Origin: Fredinandcohnia onubensis
Lineage (GTDB): Bacteria; Bacillota; Bacilli; Bacillales; Bacillaceae_L
Assembly: GCF_002734215.1 (NCBI RefSeq)
Contig: NZ_NSEB01000004.1
Location: 317,954-381,953 of the forward strand
DNA: 64,000 nucleotides
Direction of reading: 5' to 3'
Made by a program: the position numbers and the translations under genes. Numbering within the stretch: position 1 is the first letter of the stretch; the number at the start of each line of letters is the position of its first letter. Below are positions 50,452 to 57,208 of this stretch, in pieces. The notes under the pieces were generated by a model. That model was not told the origin of the DNA. It ran no database searches and saw only the letters and a list, made by a program, of their open reading frames with translations.

Positions 50452-50545
50452 GATAAACTTATATAAATACATAAAAATTATCAAATTTAGTTATCCCCCG
50501 ATATGAAGTACGATAGAAGTAACACATATAAAAGAGGGGATGAAA

Positions 50546-50920
50546 ATGACTTATACCATTAAGGCAATTGACCACATTCAGCTTGCTGCGCCAAAAGGCA
50601 GTGAAGACCAGGCACGCCAATTCTACTCAACCATTTTAGGCTGCAAAGAAGTCGAAAAGCCAGAGGTTCTTCGAAAAAACGGCGGTGTTTGGTTTGCATT
50701 TGGAACTGTGCACATTCACATTGGTATCGAGGATCCTTTTACACCCGCCAAGAAGGCACATCTGGCTTTTGAAATTGAAAACCTTTATGCCTTAAAACAA
50801 CACCTCCAAACCAGCAATGTGGTGATAATTGATGACAACAACCTCCCAGGTGCAAATCGATTTTATGCGCATGATCCGTTTGGTAATCGCCTAGAATTCC
50901 TAGAATGGAACTTGAGTTGA
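50546..50920 (+). CDS. VOC family protein
   Basis: A 124-residue vicinal-oxygen-chelate protein: AIDHIQLAAPKGSEDQARQFYSTILGCKEVEKPE (H in the metal site), HIHIGIEDPF, and YAHDPFGNRLEFLEW (DPxGNxxE with the metal-binding E). Substrate unknown. GAGGGG touches an ATG at 50540 but is spaced 6 bases from the ATG at 50546, the chosen start. Confidence 0.9.
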   Translation: MTYTIKAIDHIQLAAPKGSEDQARQFYSTILGCKEVEKPEVLRKNGGVWFAFGTVHIHIGIEDPFTPAKKAHLAFEIENLYALKQHLQTSNVVIIDDNNLPGANRFYAHDPFGNRLEFLEWNLS

Positions 50921-51090
50921 ACCATGAAAGTCCAATTGCTCAACCAATATCCAGCGTAAATTAGACCTTGAAGCACGCGGCATCATCAAACGACTCGTAG
51001 GTTCAAACCACTGCAAATACATGAATGAACCACAAACTGATTGCCCACACTAAGGCTAATGTAGAAATTTCCATAGTGGAGGTGGTTAGT

Positions 51091-51234
51091 TTGCCTAAAG
51101 ATACGAAAGATGAAAGCATTGAACTTTTTTCAAATGATGCACTTTGTGGGAAGCCATATCTCGATATCGATCGCACAATTGTCGAGGGGGTTTCAGCGTA
51201 TGTGAATAAAGAAACGAAAACAAAGGATGTATAG
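51091..51234 (+). CDS. Small hypothetical protein (47 residues)
   Basis: TTG start behind GGAGGTGG (5-base spacing), encoding PKDTKDESIELFSNDALCGK and so on, mostly polar with one Cys. The frame is open from ATG 51025, but that start has no ribosome binding site. The 100 bases before it show no gene. Terminator directly follows. Family not recognised; it could also be the stub of a longer gene. Confidence 0.45.
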   Translation: MPKDTKDESIELFSNDALCGKPYLDIDRTIVEGVSAYVNKETKTKDV

Positions 51235-51255
51235 GGGCTTAAAGCCTCTTTTTTG
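51233..51255 (+). terminator. Terminator after the 47-residue frame
   Basis: Stem AGGGGC / GCCTCT with a short TTAAA loop, followed by TTTTTTG. Overlaps the stop codon. Confidence 0.65.
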
Positions 51256-51287
51256 TTAGTTGCCAATTCCCTCAACTAGAAGGACTT

Positions 51288-51356
51288 ATGAAAACACTGC
51301 TCCATATAAAGACGAAAATTGATCTGGCACAATTAAAAGAAGCATATGAAGAATAA
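51288..51356 (+). CDS. Tiny open frame (22 residues), doubtful
   Basis: AGAAGGA stands before an ATG that encodes MKTLLHIKTKIDLAQLKEAY and two more residues. It ends at the terminator bordering the tRNA-Arg repeat. It may be a remnant of a longer gene rather than a functional peptide. Confidence 0.25.
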   Translation: MKTLLHIKTKIDLAQLKEAYEE

Positions 51357-51382
51357 AAAAAGGATGTCCATTGGTCATCCTT
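51354..51382 (-). terminator. Original terminator of the tRNA-Arg gene, displaced by insertion
   Basis: Perfect stem AAGGATG / CATCCTT with a 9-base loop, and T run on the minus strand. It lies directly after the duplicated tRNA 3' segment (51383-51435), so before insertion it would have ended the tRNA transcript. Confidence 0.75.
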
Positions 51383-51435
51383 ATCGTTTTAGCGTCCCAG
51401 ATAGGAATCGAACCTACGACCTACAGCTTAGGAGG
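51383..51435 (-). repeat. Attachment-site copy: duplicated 3' part of tRNA-Arg(CCT)
   Basis: 53 bp identical to 53027-53079, covering the tRNA 3' half from the anticodon loop through the acceptor end plus 10 bases beyond. The tRNA 5' half is missing here (the sequence changes to TGGCGGTTC at 51436), so this copy is not a functional tRNA but the distal end of an integrated element. Confidence 0.92.
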
Positions 51436-51744
51436 TGGCGGTTCTATATAGGAACCAAAATGAAGGCGTTCGAAAAAGACTGATATAATAACGTTTTTAA
51501 GACCGCTTATATGATTGAATTGGTCGTATACTGAACAATGATGACCGAATCCGCCACCAAAACGCCACCTTGGGAGCGGATGTTTTTATGCCTTTTTACT
51601 TTCAAAACATTGAACGAGCAAAAAAAAAAGTTGAACAAAGAGTTTCATGACGTACGCTTTGACGTACATTGTTTTTATTATTGAAGAGAGTTTGCAGGAA
51701 AATATCTCCTTTTGCCGAAATATTAGGCGAAAGGGGATGAGTCA
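51436..51744. other. 309-bp non-coding left part of the integrated element
   Basis: No gene seen. It holds GGTGGCGG (51434-51441) and its inverse CCGCCACC (51551-51558) with a further CGCCACC at 51564, and a tandem TGACGTAC pair (51648 and 51660). Such inverted and direct short repeats next to an attachment site could be recombinase arm sites; this is inference. Confidence 0.4.
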
Positions 51745-52098
51745 TTGCCTATTTTAGAAACATTAAAGGGTGTAGGTAAACTTGTAAAAGACATCGGAGA
51801 TATTGAATTAAATTCAAAAATAATTGATTTACAAAATGAGGTATTTTCATTAGTTGAAGAAAATCATCAATTAAGAAAAAGAGTTGATGAACTTGAAACC
51901 ATTGAAAGTCTTGAAAATAGCTTGAAAGTTAAAGGCCATTTTTATTACAAAGAAAACGGTGATAAAGAAGATGGACCCTTTTGTACATCTTGTTGGGACA
52001 ATAATAGCAAATTGATTAGATGTCATATATCCGATCCATATGACATCACAATCTCAACTTGTCCTGTATGTAACTTTGGGTCATCATATCTGGATTAA
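51745..52098 (+). CDS. Coiled-coil/zinc-ribbon protein of the integrated element
   Basis: A 117-residue protein with TTG start behind AAAGGGGA. Residues about 25-55 form a coiled coil (IDLQNEVFSLVEENHQLRKRVDELETIE). The C-terminal part is a zinc ribbon: CTSCWDN then a second pair in STCPVCNFGSSYLD. Similar short proteins occur in prophages and plasmids, function unknown. Independent terminator follows. Confidence 0.7.
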   Translation: MPILETLKGVGKLVKDIGDIELNSKIIDLQNEVFSLVEENHQLRKRVDELETIESLENSLKVKGHFYYKENGDKEDGPFCTSCWDNNSKLIRCHISDPYDITISTCPVCNFGSSYLD

Positions 52099-52108
52099 AG
52101 CAAGACTA

Positions 52109-52133
52109 TCAGCATCCTTCGGGGTGCCTTTTT
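52109..52133 (+). terminator. Terminator of the coiled-coil/zinc-ribbon gene
   Basis: Stem GCATCC / GGGTGC with one G-U pair and loop TTCGG, then TTTTTAAT. Confidence 0.72.
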
Positions 52134-52216
52134 AATAAAAGATTCCAAAATTAGTATTTTAATCCTATGCAATTTGTCTTATAATTAGATGAATTTTTTA
52201 AGGAGGATTATTATCT

Positions 52217-52672
52217 ATGTGGAAAAAGTTTTTGGAGTTATTTATTAAAAAGGCTTGGCCAATCATTAAAAAGCTATTAATCAAATATGGTAAGGAAATT
52301 CTTGAATTTGTTTTTGAAAAAGTTACAGAATTGATTAAGAAATGGATAATAGGCATGGGTAAGGAAAAAAAGGCGAAAGCTCAAGAATCCTATGAAAAAG
52401 CTAGTGCAGCAACTGATCCTGATGAAAAGGAAAAATATGAATTCGAATATGAATTCTATAAAAAAGAAGCAGAAGCCTATGAAGAAAAAATTAAAATTAT
52501 GGAAGAAGAATTAGAGAAACTTAAACAATCTATTAGAGAAGATATTAACAAGAAAACAAAGGATTTAAAAGCTGAAGACTTATTCTCTACAAACTCAAAA
52601 GATTCATATAATCCCTTTGTCTTAAAGGATACAAGAAACATTCTAAAATTAGAAAATAAAAATGATAACTAA
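52217..52672 (+). CDS. Amphipathic/coiled-coil protein of the integrated element
   Basis: A 151-residue, lysine- and glutamate-rich helical protein. The first 45 residues alternate hydrophobic and lysine residues (MWKKFLELFIKKAWPIIKKL and onward), suggesting a membrane-surface helix. Residues 50-120 form a coiled coil (YEEKIKIMEEELEKLKQSIREDINKKTK). Family not recognised; phage holin-like or toxin-like helices can look similar, but there is no direct support. AAGGAGG is 11 bases before the ATG. Confidence 0.6.
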   Translation: MWKKFLELFIKKAWPIIKKLLIKYGKEILEFVFEKVTELIKKWIIGMGKEKKAKAQESYEKASAATDPDEKEKYEFEYEFYKKEAEAYEEKIKIMEEELEKLKQSIREDINKKTKDLKAEDLFSTNSKDSYNPFVLKDTRNILKLENKNDN

Positions 52673-52683
52673 CAAAAATTAAG

Positions 52684-52710
52684 GTCTATCCATTTGGATA
52701 GGCTTTTTAA
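52684..52710 (+). terminator. Terminator of the amphipathic-protein gene
   Basis: Stem GTCTATCC / GGATAGGC with loop ATTT, then TTTTTAATTT. Confidence 0.85.
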
Positions 52711-52759
52711 TTTGCTCCAAAACAATCAAAAACACCTTGGGGATGGCAGGTGATGTAGC

Positions 52760-52915
52760 ATGGCTGGAAATCAAAAATATGAAATATCACCGTCAACTGT
52801 TTGGGAATACGGAAAGAGCATGGGGGATGATTCAAAATGCAGAATTAGATATGTTTTAGTCCAGGTATCGCCATTAATTTCAAATGTACTAAAACAGATA
52901 GGAAATGCCGTTTAA
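52760..52915 (+). CDS. Doubtful small open frame (51 residues) in the element
   Basis: AGGTGATG precedes an ATG that encodes MAGNQKYEISPSTVWEYGKS and ends ...VLKQIGNAV. The last residues resemble QIGNAV of motif X in C5-cytosine DNA methyltransferases, so this could be a gene remnant, or chance. No terminator of its own. Confidence 0.3.
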   Translation: MAGNQKYEISPSTVWEYGKSMGDDSKCRIRYVLVQVSPLISNVLKQIGNAV

Positions 52916-52981
52916 AATCACAAAAAATTAAATCTGCCACCAACACCTAATTTTTCACTCCAAAAATAATTATTCCAATAC

Positions 52982-53025
52982 AAAAAAAGACCGCAAACCC
53001 CTTGTGACATCAAGGTTTAACGGTC
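52982..53025 (-). terminator. Present terminator of the tRNA-Arg gene, carried by the element
   Basis: On the minus strand GACCG / CGGTC closes a stem with inner AAACC / GGTTT and CTTG / CAAG pairs, followed by TTTTTTT (52982-52988). It lies immediately beyond the tRNA-proximal 53-bp repeat, on the element side. Confidence 0.85.
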
Positions 53026-53036
53026 AATCGTTTTAG

Positions 53037-53110
53037 CGTCCCAGATAGGAATCGAACCTACGACCTACAGCTTAGGAGGCTGTCGCTCTATCCTACTGAG
53101 CTACTGGGAC
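53037..53110 (-). tRNA. tRNA-Arg (anticodon CCT)
   Basis: A 74-nt cloverleaf on the minus strand: acceptor GTCCCAG / CTGGGAC, D-arm with AGCTCAGTAGGATAGAGC, anticodon stem ACAGC / GCTGT with loop CTCCTAA (anticodon CCT, decoding AGG), T-arm GTAGGTTCGATTCCTAT and discriminator G. CCA is not encoded. Its 3' 43 bases and 10 flanking bases are duplicated at 51383-51435, marking it as an integration site. Confidence 0.95.
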
Positions 53111-53187
53111 ATGATTATAAAATAATACTACAGTAATTAATTATAAAATTAATTGCCGAAAAAGGTCAAGACATTGAAACGACAAAT

Positions 53188-53424
53188 AAAAAATCCACTC
53201 TCCAATTGGAAAATGGATTAGCATGAAATTGGAAAAGCCACAATTGCCGTAATACGCTAAGAAAGTTTAAAACCACCACTCCTCAAAGTGGGTGTTTGCA
53301 GAAACGTTCCTGTATGTCCTTCAAGTCGCCATGGACGAAGGCCTGCCATTCCAGCTTCAATGTTAAACTCCCTATTTCAGTTCAAAGGTTAAACTTTATT
53401 ATGATTACGTACAATGTAGCTTGT
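53188..53424 (-). ncRNA. Candidate 6S RNA
   Basis: On the minus strand a promoter-like pair (53431-53459) is followed by about 235 nt of non-coding sequence and an intrinsic terminator (ATCCATTTTCC / GGAGAGTGGAT, then TTTTTT). The presumed 5' end ACAAGCTACATTG pairs with CAATTGTGGCTT near the 3' end (53235-53253), and an inner pair AAAGTTTAACC (53387-53397) / GGTTTTAAACTTT (53262-53274) encloses a terminal domain. A long closing stem with a large central region is the 6S architecture. I cannot confirm by alignment. Confidence 0.5.
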
Positions 53425-53430
53425 ATATGT

Positions 53431-53459
53431 ATACTACATGATTGAAACCATGAAATCAA
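53431..53459 (-). promoter_or_regulatory. Sigma-A-like promoter of the candidate 6S RNA
   Basis: On the minus strand TTGATT (53459-53454) and TAGTAT (53436-53431) are separated by 17 bp. The -10 is imperfect. Initiation is expected near 53424. Confidence 0.45.
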
Positions 53460-53604
53460 ATGTAAAAAAAATCCAAAGTGTTGAATTTTGTCGCAGAACT
53501 TTTCGGTTATAATCAAATGTTGTATCCAAGTGTAGTGAAACCAACAACATCTTTAGATTCTAGAAAGAATTTTTGTCGAAAAAAATTTTGAGAGCCTTTT
53601 ATTT

Positions 53605-53634
53605 TGAATACATTTCCTCAGCTTGAAAATACTA
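53605..53634 (+). promoter_or_regulatory. Sigma-G-like forespore promoter of the DUF3231 gene
   Basis: TGAATA (53605-53610) and AATACTA (53628-53634) with a 17-bp spacer, close to the sigma-G consensus (TGAATA, CATACTA). Initiation would fall about 20 bases before the DUF3231 start codon. Confidence 0.6.
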
Positions 53635-53662
53635 TATAAAAAAAGTGATGAGGAGTTATGCA

Positions 53663-54670
53663 ATGAAACCAACTAATGAGCAACTTACTTCGGCAGAAAT
53701 GGGTAAGCTGTGGGCGGTCTATATGGGGAACTCAATGGCCATTTGCGTGTTAACCTGTTTTCAAAAACATTGCCAGGACCCAGATATAATGGAAATTCTT
53801 AAAAAAGCAAAAAATCTCAGTGAACAGATCATTGCTGGAATTACAAAGCTATTCAATAAAGATAATTTCCCTATACCTATTGGATTTGATGTTAAAAAAG
53901 ATGTAAACATGGAAGCCCCCAGATTATTTGCAGATGAATTTTACCTTCATTATTTAAAATATACTGCAAAAGCAGGGCTAAGCCTCTACTCTACTGCGAT
54001 TCCAATGATGATACGGAAAGACGTCAGAGAACTTATTCGTACTATTGATCAGGATACCATTCAATTTTTAGTTGACCTAAATGAAACCTTAGAGAAGAAA
54101 GGCTTTTTAACAAAACCACCAGCCATCCCAATTCCTAAGGAAGTAAGTTTTGTCGAAAAGGAAAATTATCTAGCTGGATTTTTTGGTGATGTAAGGCCAC
54201 TACATGCTCTAGAAGTTGCCCACCTTCAAGATAATCTAGAAAACAATGTGGCGAGTAAAGGGCTATTGATTGGATTTAGCCAAGTAGCCGTTCATAAAAA
54301 GGTAAGAGAGTTTATGCAACACGGAGTGAAAATTACGCACGATCATATTAAAGATGCTACGGCAAAATTGAATGAAAATAATTTACCTGGGCATCCATTA
54401 CTTGATGACTTAGTAGAACCATCATCCATTCCTCCTTTTTCAGACAAGTTGATGGTCTTCCATAAGATTGATATGTTCTCAATGAAGATTCGGTCTTATG
54501 CTAATGCTATGTCCACAAACGGTAGACGGGACCTTGGGATGATGTATGGTAAGTTTATTATCGATGTTGGGAAATTTGCAGAAGATGGTGCAAACATCAT
54601 GATGGAAGAACACTGGTTTGAAAAACCACCACATGCTATTGATAGGAAAGCTTTGTTAGATGAAAGATAA
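53663..54670 (+). CDS. DUF3231 family protein
   Basis: A 335-residue all-helical protein made of two related halves, each starting with a block like TSAEMGKLWAVYMGNSMAICVLTCFQKHCQD / LHALEVAHLQDNLENNVASKGLLIGFSQVAVHKKVREFM and containing a hydrophilic KLNENNLPGHPLLDD-type stretch. This is the DUF3231 pattern, frequent in spore-formers; the molecular function is unknown. GAGGAG is 7 bases before the ATG at 53663. A sigma-G-like promoter upstream suggests expression in the forespore. Confidence 0.87.
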   Translation: MKPTNEQLTSAEMGKLWAVYMGNSMAICVLTCFQKHCQDPDIMEILKKAKNLSEQIIAGITKLFNKDNFPIPIGFDVKKDVNMEAPRLFADEFYLHYLKYTAKAGLSLYSTAIPMMIRKDVRELIRTIDQDTIQFLVDLNETLEKKGFLTKPPAIPIPKEVSFVEKENYLAGFFGDVRPLHALEVAHLQDNLENNVASKGLLIGFSQVAVHKKVREFMQHGVKITHDHIKDATAKLNENNLPGHPLLDDLVEPSSIPPFSDKLMVFHKIDMFSMKIRSYANAMSTNGRRDLGMMYGKFIIDVGKFAEDGANIMMEEHWFEKPPHAIDRKALLDER

Positions 54671-54676
54671 AAAAGG

Positions 54677-54706
54677 AAAAAGTCAGGCAACTATGGCCTG
54701 ACTTTT
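54677..54706. terminator. Bidirectional terminator, DUF3231 and anti-sigma genes
   Basis: Perfect 11-bp stem AAAAGTCAGGC / GCCTGACTTTT with a 7-base loop; T run on both strands. Confidence 0.88.
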
Positions 54707-54710
54707 AAAC

Positions 54711-56021
54711 TTAAGGTAATGTAATTTCAAATGCTTCAAAAACGATAGGGGAAGGTATTTTTAAAGCCTTAAATTCTACATCCCTATCTCTTGCTGCTTT
54801 AAATTCCTGTTTAAATAAGTTTCCGTTCATTCGTACAGCTAAAGGATTTTCAGGGAAGGATAAATCCTTACCATCCTTCGATTCTAACCAAGTACGATTC
54901 ATCGTTAAGTTATCGTCAAACGGAAAATCACTTTTTAATTCAAAGTAAACAACCGTTTTATCTTCAAGAAATTCCACATCTGTTACTGTAATTTTTCCTA
55001 CTTCGCCTTGATCAATTGCTAGTGGAAGTGTTTTGTTTAATGAAACGGATAGCTCCTTAACAGCTCCCGATTGATTTGGAATTTTATAGGGAAGAATCGT
55101 CAGGCTTTTTGCTTCTTCTTTTATTGGCGTATAAAGATAACGGTGATTTGCCACTTCAATTCCGTCGATCGTATCGCCATAGCCACTACCAGTAAGCGTT
55201 CGTAACACCCCGCCCTGATCATCAATCATAGCAAATTTTAAATCCATATAAGGGTCAATTTTGGTATTGTTCGGATCCGATTGTATTTGAATGGCCAAGT
55301 CTGTTCCGGCTGGCCCAATCTTAACGGACTCTACTGTCACTTTCGCATCATATATGACGTTTGTTGTGTTAGGTCGAATAACGGTTACTTCATTTGATTG
55401 CTTCACGGGAAATTCAAATTCCCAATTACCCGGCATTAGCCCTACGGCATCAATGATGATCTTCATATTAAATTCTTCCGGTAATTCTTCAGTAGGCGTA
55501 ATATTCATGATCGCTTCATATTTTGACGGGGTAATGTGTTTTCCAGAGCTACCCGAGCTAAAATTAATCTCTTTTCCGTTAACCAAAATAGTCGGGCGCT
55601 CGATATCGCCAATTGCAAGGAGCGATTCATGTGTAAGGCCAAAGGTTAAACGAGTGCCATCATAAAAAATTTCATTCATGGTTAGTGTCACACCATTGTC
55701 CTTCGTTTTTTGGTTAATTACTTGAGTGAGCCCACTTTTTCCGGCAATTTGCAGTCCTTCATCGCCAGATTCATTGAAAAAAGTTCCGACTAATGGAATT
55801 TCAGAAGCAACCTTAGCTAAAGTAGGTGATAAAGTAGCCGATCCTAAAAACAGGATAAATGCTGCAGCAACCGAACCGATTGTTGTTAGTACCATTTTTT
55901 TGCGTCTTGGTTTTTGTTTTCGGTTTTCATTAATTGTCTGCTGAATAATAGTATCAAGCTTTTCAACGGGCACATGAATGTTTTCAAGTTCTTTATTAAA
56001 TTCAGGGAAATGTTTACTCAT
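54711..56021 (-). CDS. DUF4179-type anti-sigma factor
   Basis: A 436-residue membrane protein: cytoplasmic N-terminus (about 1-43, MSKHFPEFNKELENIHVPVEKLDTIIQQTI and a basic KPRRKK stop), one transmembrane helix (44-64), then a large external DUF4179 domain (ASEIPLVGTFFNESGDEGLQIAGKSG) and a beta-sandwich C-terminal part. The short cytoplasmic part would bind the ECF sigma factor encoded just upstream; the external domain would sense a signal. It starts 8 bases before the sigma factor stop, so the two are translationally coupled. Confidence 0.85.
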   Translation of the reverse strand: MSKHFPEFNKELENIHVPVEKLDTIIQQTINENRKQKPRRKKMVLTTIGSVAAAFILFLGSATLSPTLAKVASEIPLVGTFFNESGDEGLQIAGKSGLTQVINQKTKDNGVTLTMNEIFYDGTRLTFGLTHESLLAIGDIERPTILVNGKEINFSSGSSGKHITPSKYEAIMNITPTEELPEEFNMKIIIDAVGLMPGNWEFEFPVKQSNEVTVIRPNTTNVIYDAKVTVESVKIGPAGTDLAIQIQSDPNNTKIDPYMDLKFAMIDDQGGVLRTLTGSGYGDTIDGIEVANHRYLYTPIKEEAKSLTILPYKIPNQSGAVKELSVSLNKTLPLAIDQGEVGKITVTDVEFLEDKTVVYFELKSDFPFDDNLTMNRTWLESKDGKDLSFPENPLAVRMNGNLFKQEFKAARDRDVEFKALKIPSPIVFEAFEITLP

Positions 56022-56538
56022 TCACAATGACCTCCTTTAATTGATCACGCAAAAGGGCGATCCCACGATGGATATTCGTTTTTACCGTTCCTTCTGGCCA
56101 CTCAAGAAATTCGGCGATTTGCTTTATTGTATAATCCTTGTAAAACCTCAAAATTAAAACGGTTTTATATTTTTCATCCAAACCTTTAATGGCGTCTAAT
56201 AAATCAGACTCACTTTCGCGATTCATGTATGAGGGAGCCTTACTCTCAAGGATATCTCGTTCCATTGGAATGACTCTTTTTTTCTTACGAAGCTGGTCAA
56301 TCGCGGTATTAATCAAAATTCGAGTAATCCAAGTTGAAAAATATGTATCATTTCGCAAATCTTTCAGAGAGGTAAGAGCCTTATAAACCGTTTCCTGAAA
56401 CACCTCAAGTGCATCGTCCTCGTTTTTCATATATAAATAGGCCATTTTATAAAGCTTCGTTTTTTCAGTATCAATTAATTCCTGAAAAGCACGATTATTA
56501 CCCTTCTTTGCTTTCGCAACCAGTTTGCTAGTATTCAA
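56014..56538 (-). CDS. ECF-type RNA polymerase sigma factor
   Basis: A 174-residue sigma-70 family protein with only regions 2 and 4: region 2 is AFQELIDTEKTKLYKMAYLYMKNEDDALEVFQETVYKAL...YFSTWITRILINTAIDQLRKKKR, region 4 is LDEKYKTVLILRFYKDYTIKQIAEFLEWPEGTVKTNIHRGIALLRDQL. It is of the SigV/SigX-like size. It directs transcription of an unknown stress regulon when released by the coupled DUF4179 protein. AAGGAGGAAGGG is upstream of the ATG. Confidence 0.93.
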   Translation of the reverse strand: MNTSKLVAKAKKGNNRAFQELIDTEKTKLYKMAYLYMKNEDDALEVFQETVYKALTSLKDLRNDTYFSTWITRILINTAIDQLRKKKRVIPMERDILESKAPSYMNRESESDLLDAIKGLDEKYKTVLILRFYKDYTIKQIAEFLEWPEGTVKTNIHRGIALLRDQLKEVIVNE

Positions 56539-56565
56539 ATCCCTTCCTCCTTTCTTCTACTAGTT

Positions 56566-56593
56566 AGAGAAATTAGACATCCAAAACGTTTCA
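56566..56593 (-). promoter_or_regulatory. Possible autoregulatory ECF promoter
   Basis: On the minus strand TGAAACGTTT (-35 at 56593-56588), the typical Bacillus ECF -35 box, lies 50 bases before the sigma gene. The -10 at 16-17 bp spacing (about TTCTCTA) is not a good CGTC/CGTA match, so support rests on the -35. Confidence 0.4.
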
Positions 56594-56672
56594 AATTTAT
56601 TAAAAGGATTTTAGTAGTTATTATCGAAATACATATAAATCTTATCATTTTTAAAAAGGGCGGAAGCGAAAA

Positions 56673-57158
56673 ATGTCAAAAACACAAGGCAACATTTTTA
56701 AGGTTAGACAAGCGGTCGGAGCAATAGTTTATAGAGACAATTACTTTTTACTTGTACATAAAACAAAAATAAATACACAAACAGGTACAGAAACAATAGA
56801 TGGCGAATGGGATTTTGTTAAAGGCGGAATCGAAGAGAGTGATGAATCACCAGGACATGCAATCCTCCGCGAACTGCGAGAAGAAACGGGCTCGACCGAT
56901 TTTTCTATCATGAAGCAGTTTGATGAAAAAATTCACTTCGAGTTCCCTGAAAAAATGAAGAAGAAAATCGGTTATGAGCGCCAGGAAACTACGATGTTTT
57001 TAGTTGAATTCACAGGTTCTAAATGTGACTTAGCTTCAGTAGATGAAGAAATCGCAGACCTTCAATTTATTTCTGAAAATGAGGTAGCCGACAAACTCAC
57101 TCATGAAGATACAAGAAGCTTTTTTATAAAAAAGCTGTCTCAACAAAGCACAAAATGA
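56673..57158 (+). CDS. Nudix hydrolase
   Basis: A 161-residue Nudix protein with box G52 to G73 (GGIEESDES, then RELREETGS, catalytic E70 and E71). The N-terminal VRQAVGAIVYRDNYFLLVHK and the VKGGIEE form are of the diadenosine-polyphosphate/RNA 5'-pyrophosphohydrolase-like group, but substrate prediction is unsafe. AAAGGGCGG precedes the ATG. Confidence 0.9.
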   Translation: MSKTQGNIFKVRQAVGAIVYRDNYFLLVHKTKINTQTGTETIDGEWDFVKGGIEESDESPGHAILRELREETGSTDFSIMKQFDEKIHFEFPEKMKKKIGYERQETTMFLVEFTGSKCDLASVDEEIADLQFISENEVADKLTHEDTRSFFIKKLSQQSTK

Positions 57159-57208
57159 CAGGATGGAAAAACGTGTGACAGATAGAATGAAGGTAAGGAG
57201 TGAGGGAA

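Larger units (their letters stand above)
51383..53079. mobile_element. Remnant integrated element in tRNA-Arg(CCT)
   Basis: Bounded by 53-bp perfect direct repeats of the tRNA 3' part (51383-51435 and 53027-53079), the classical footprint of tyrosine-recombinase integration. The unit is 1,644 bp from repeat to repeat. It contains two credible small genes (51745, 52217), one doubtful frame (52760), its own tRNA terminator (52982-53025) and no integrase. It is either a decayed island or a passenger element mobilised by a recombinase encoded elsewhere. Confidence 0.82.

Noticed and set aside
51383-51435. A second tRNA-Arg gene
   Set aside because: Only the 3' part matches; D-arm and acceptor 5' strand are missing, so it is an attachment-site duplicate.
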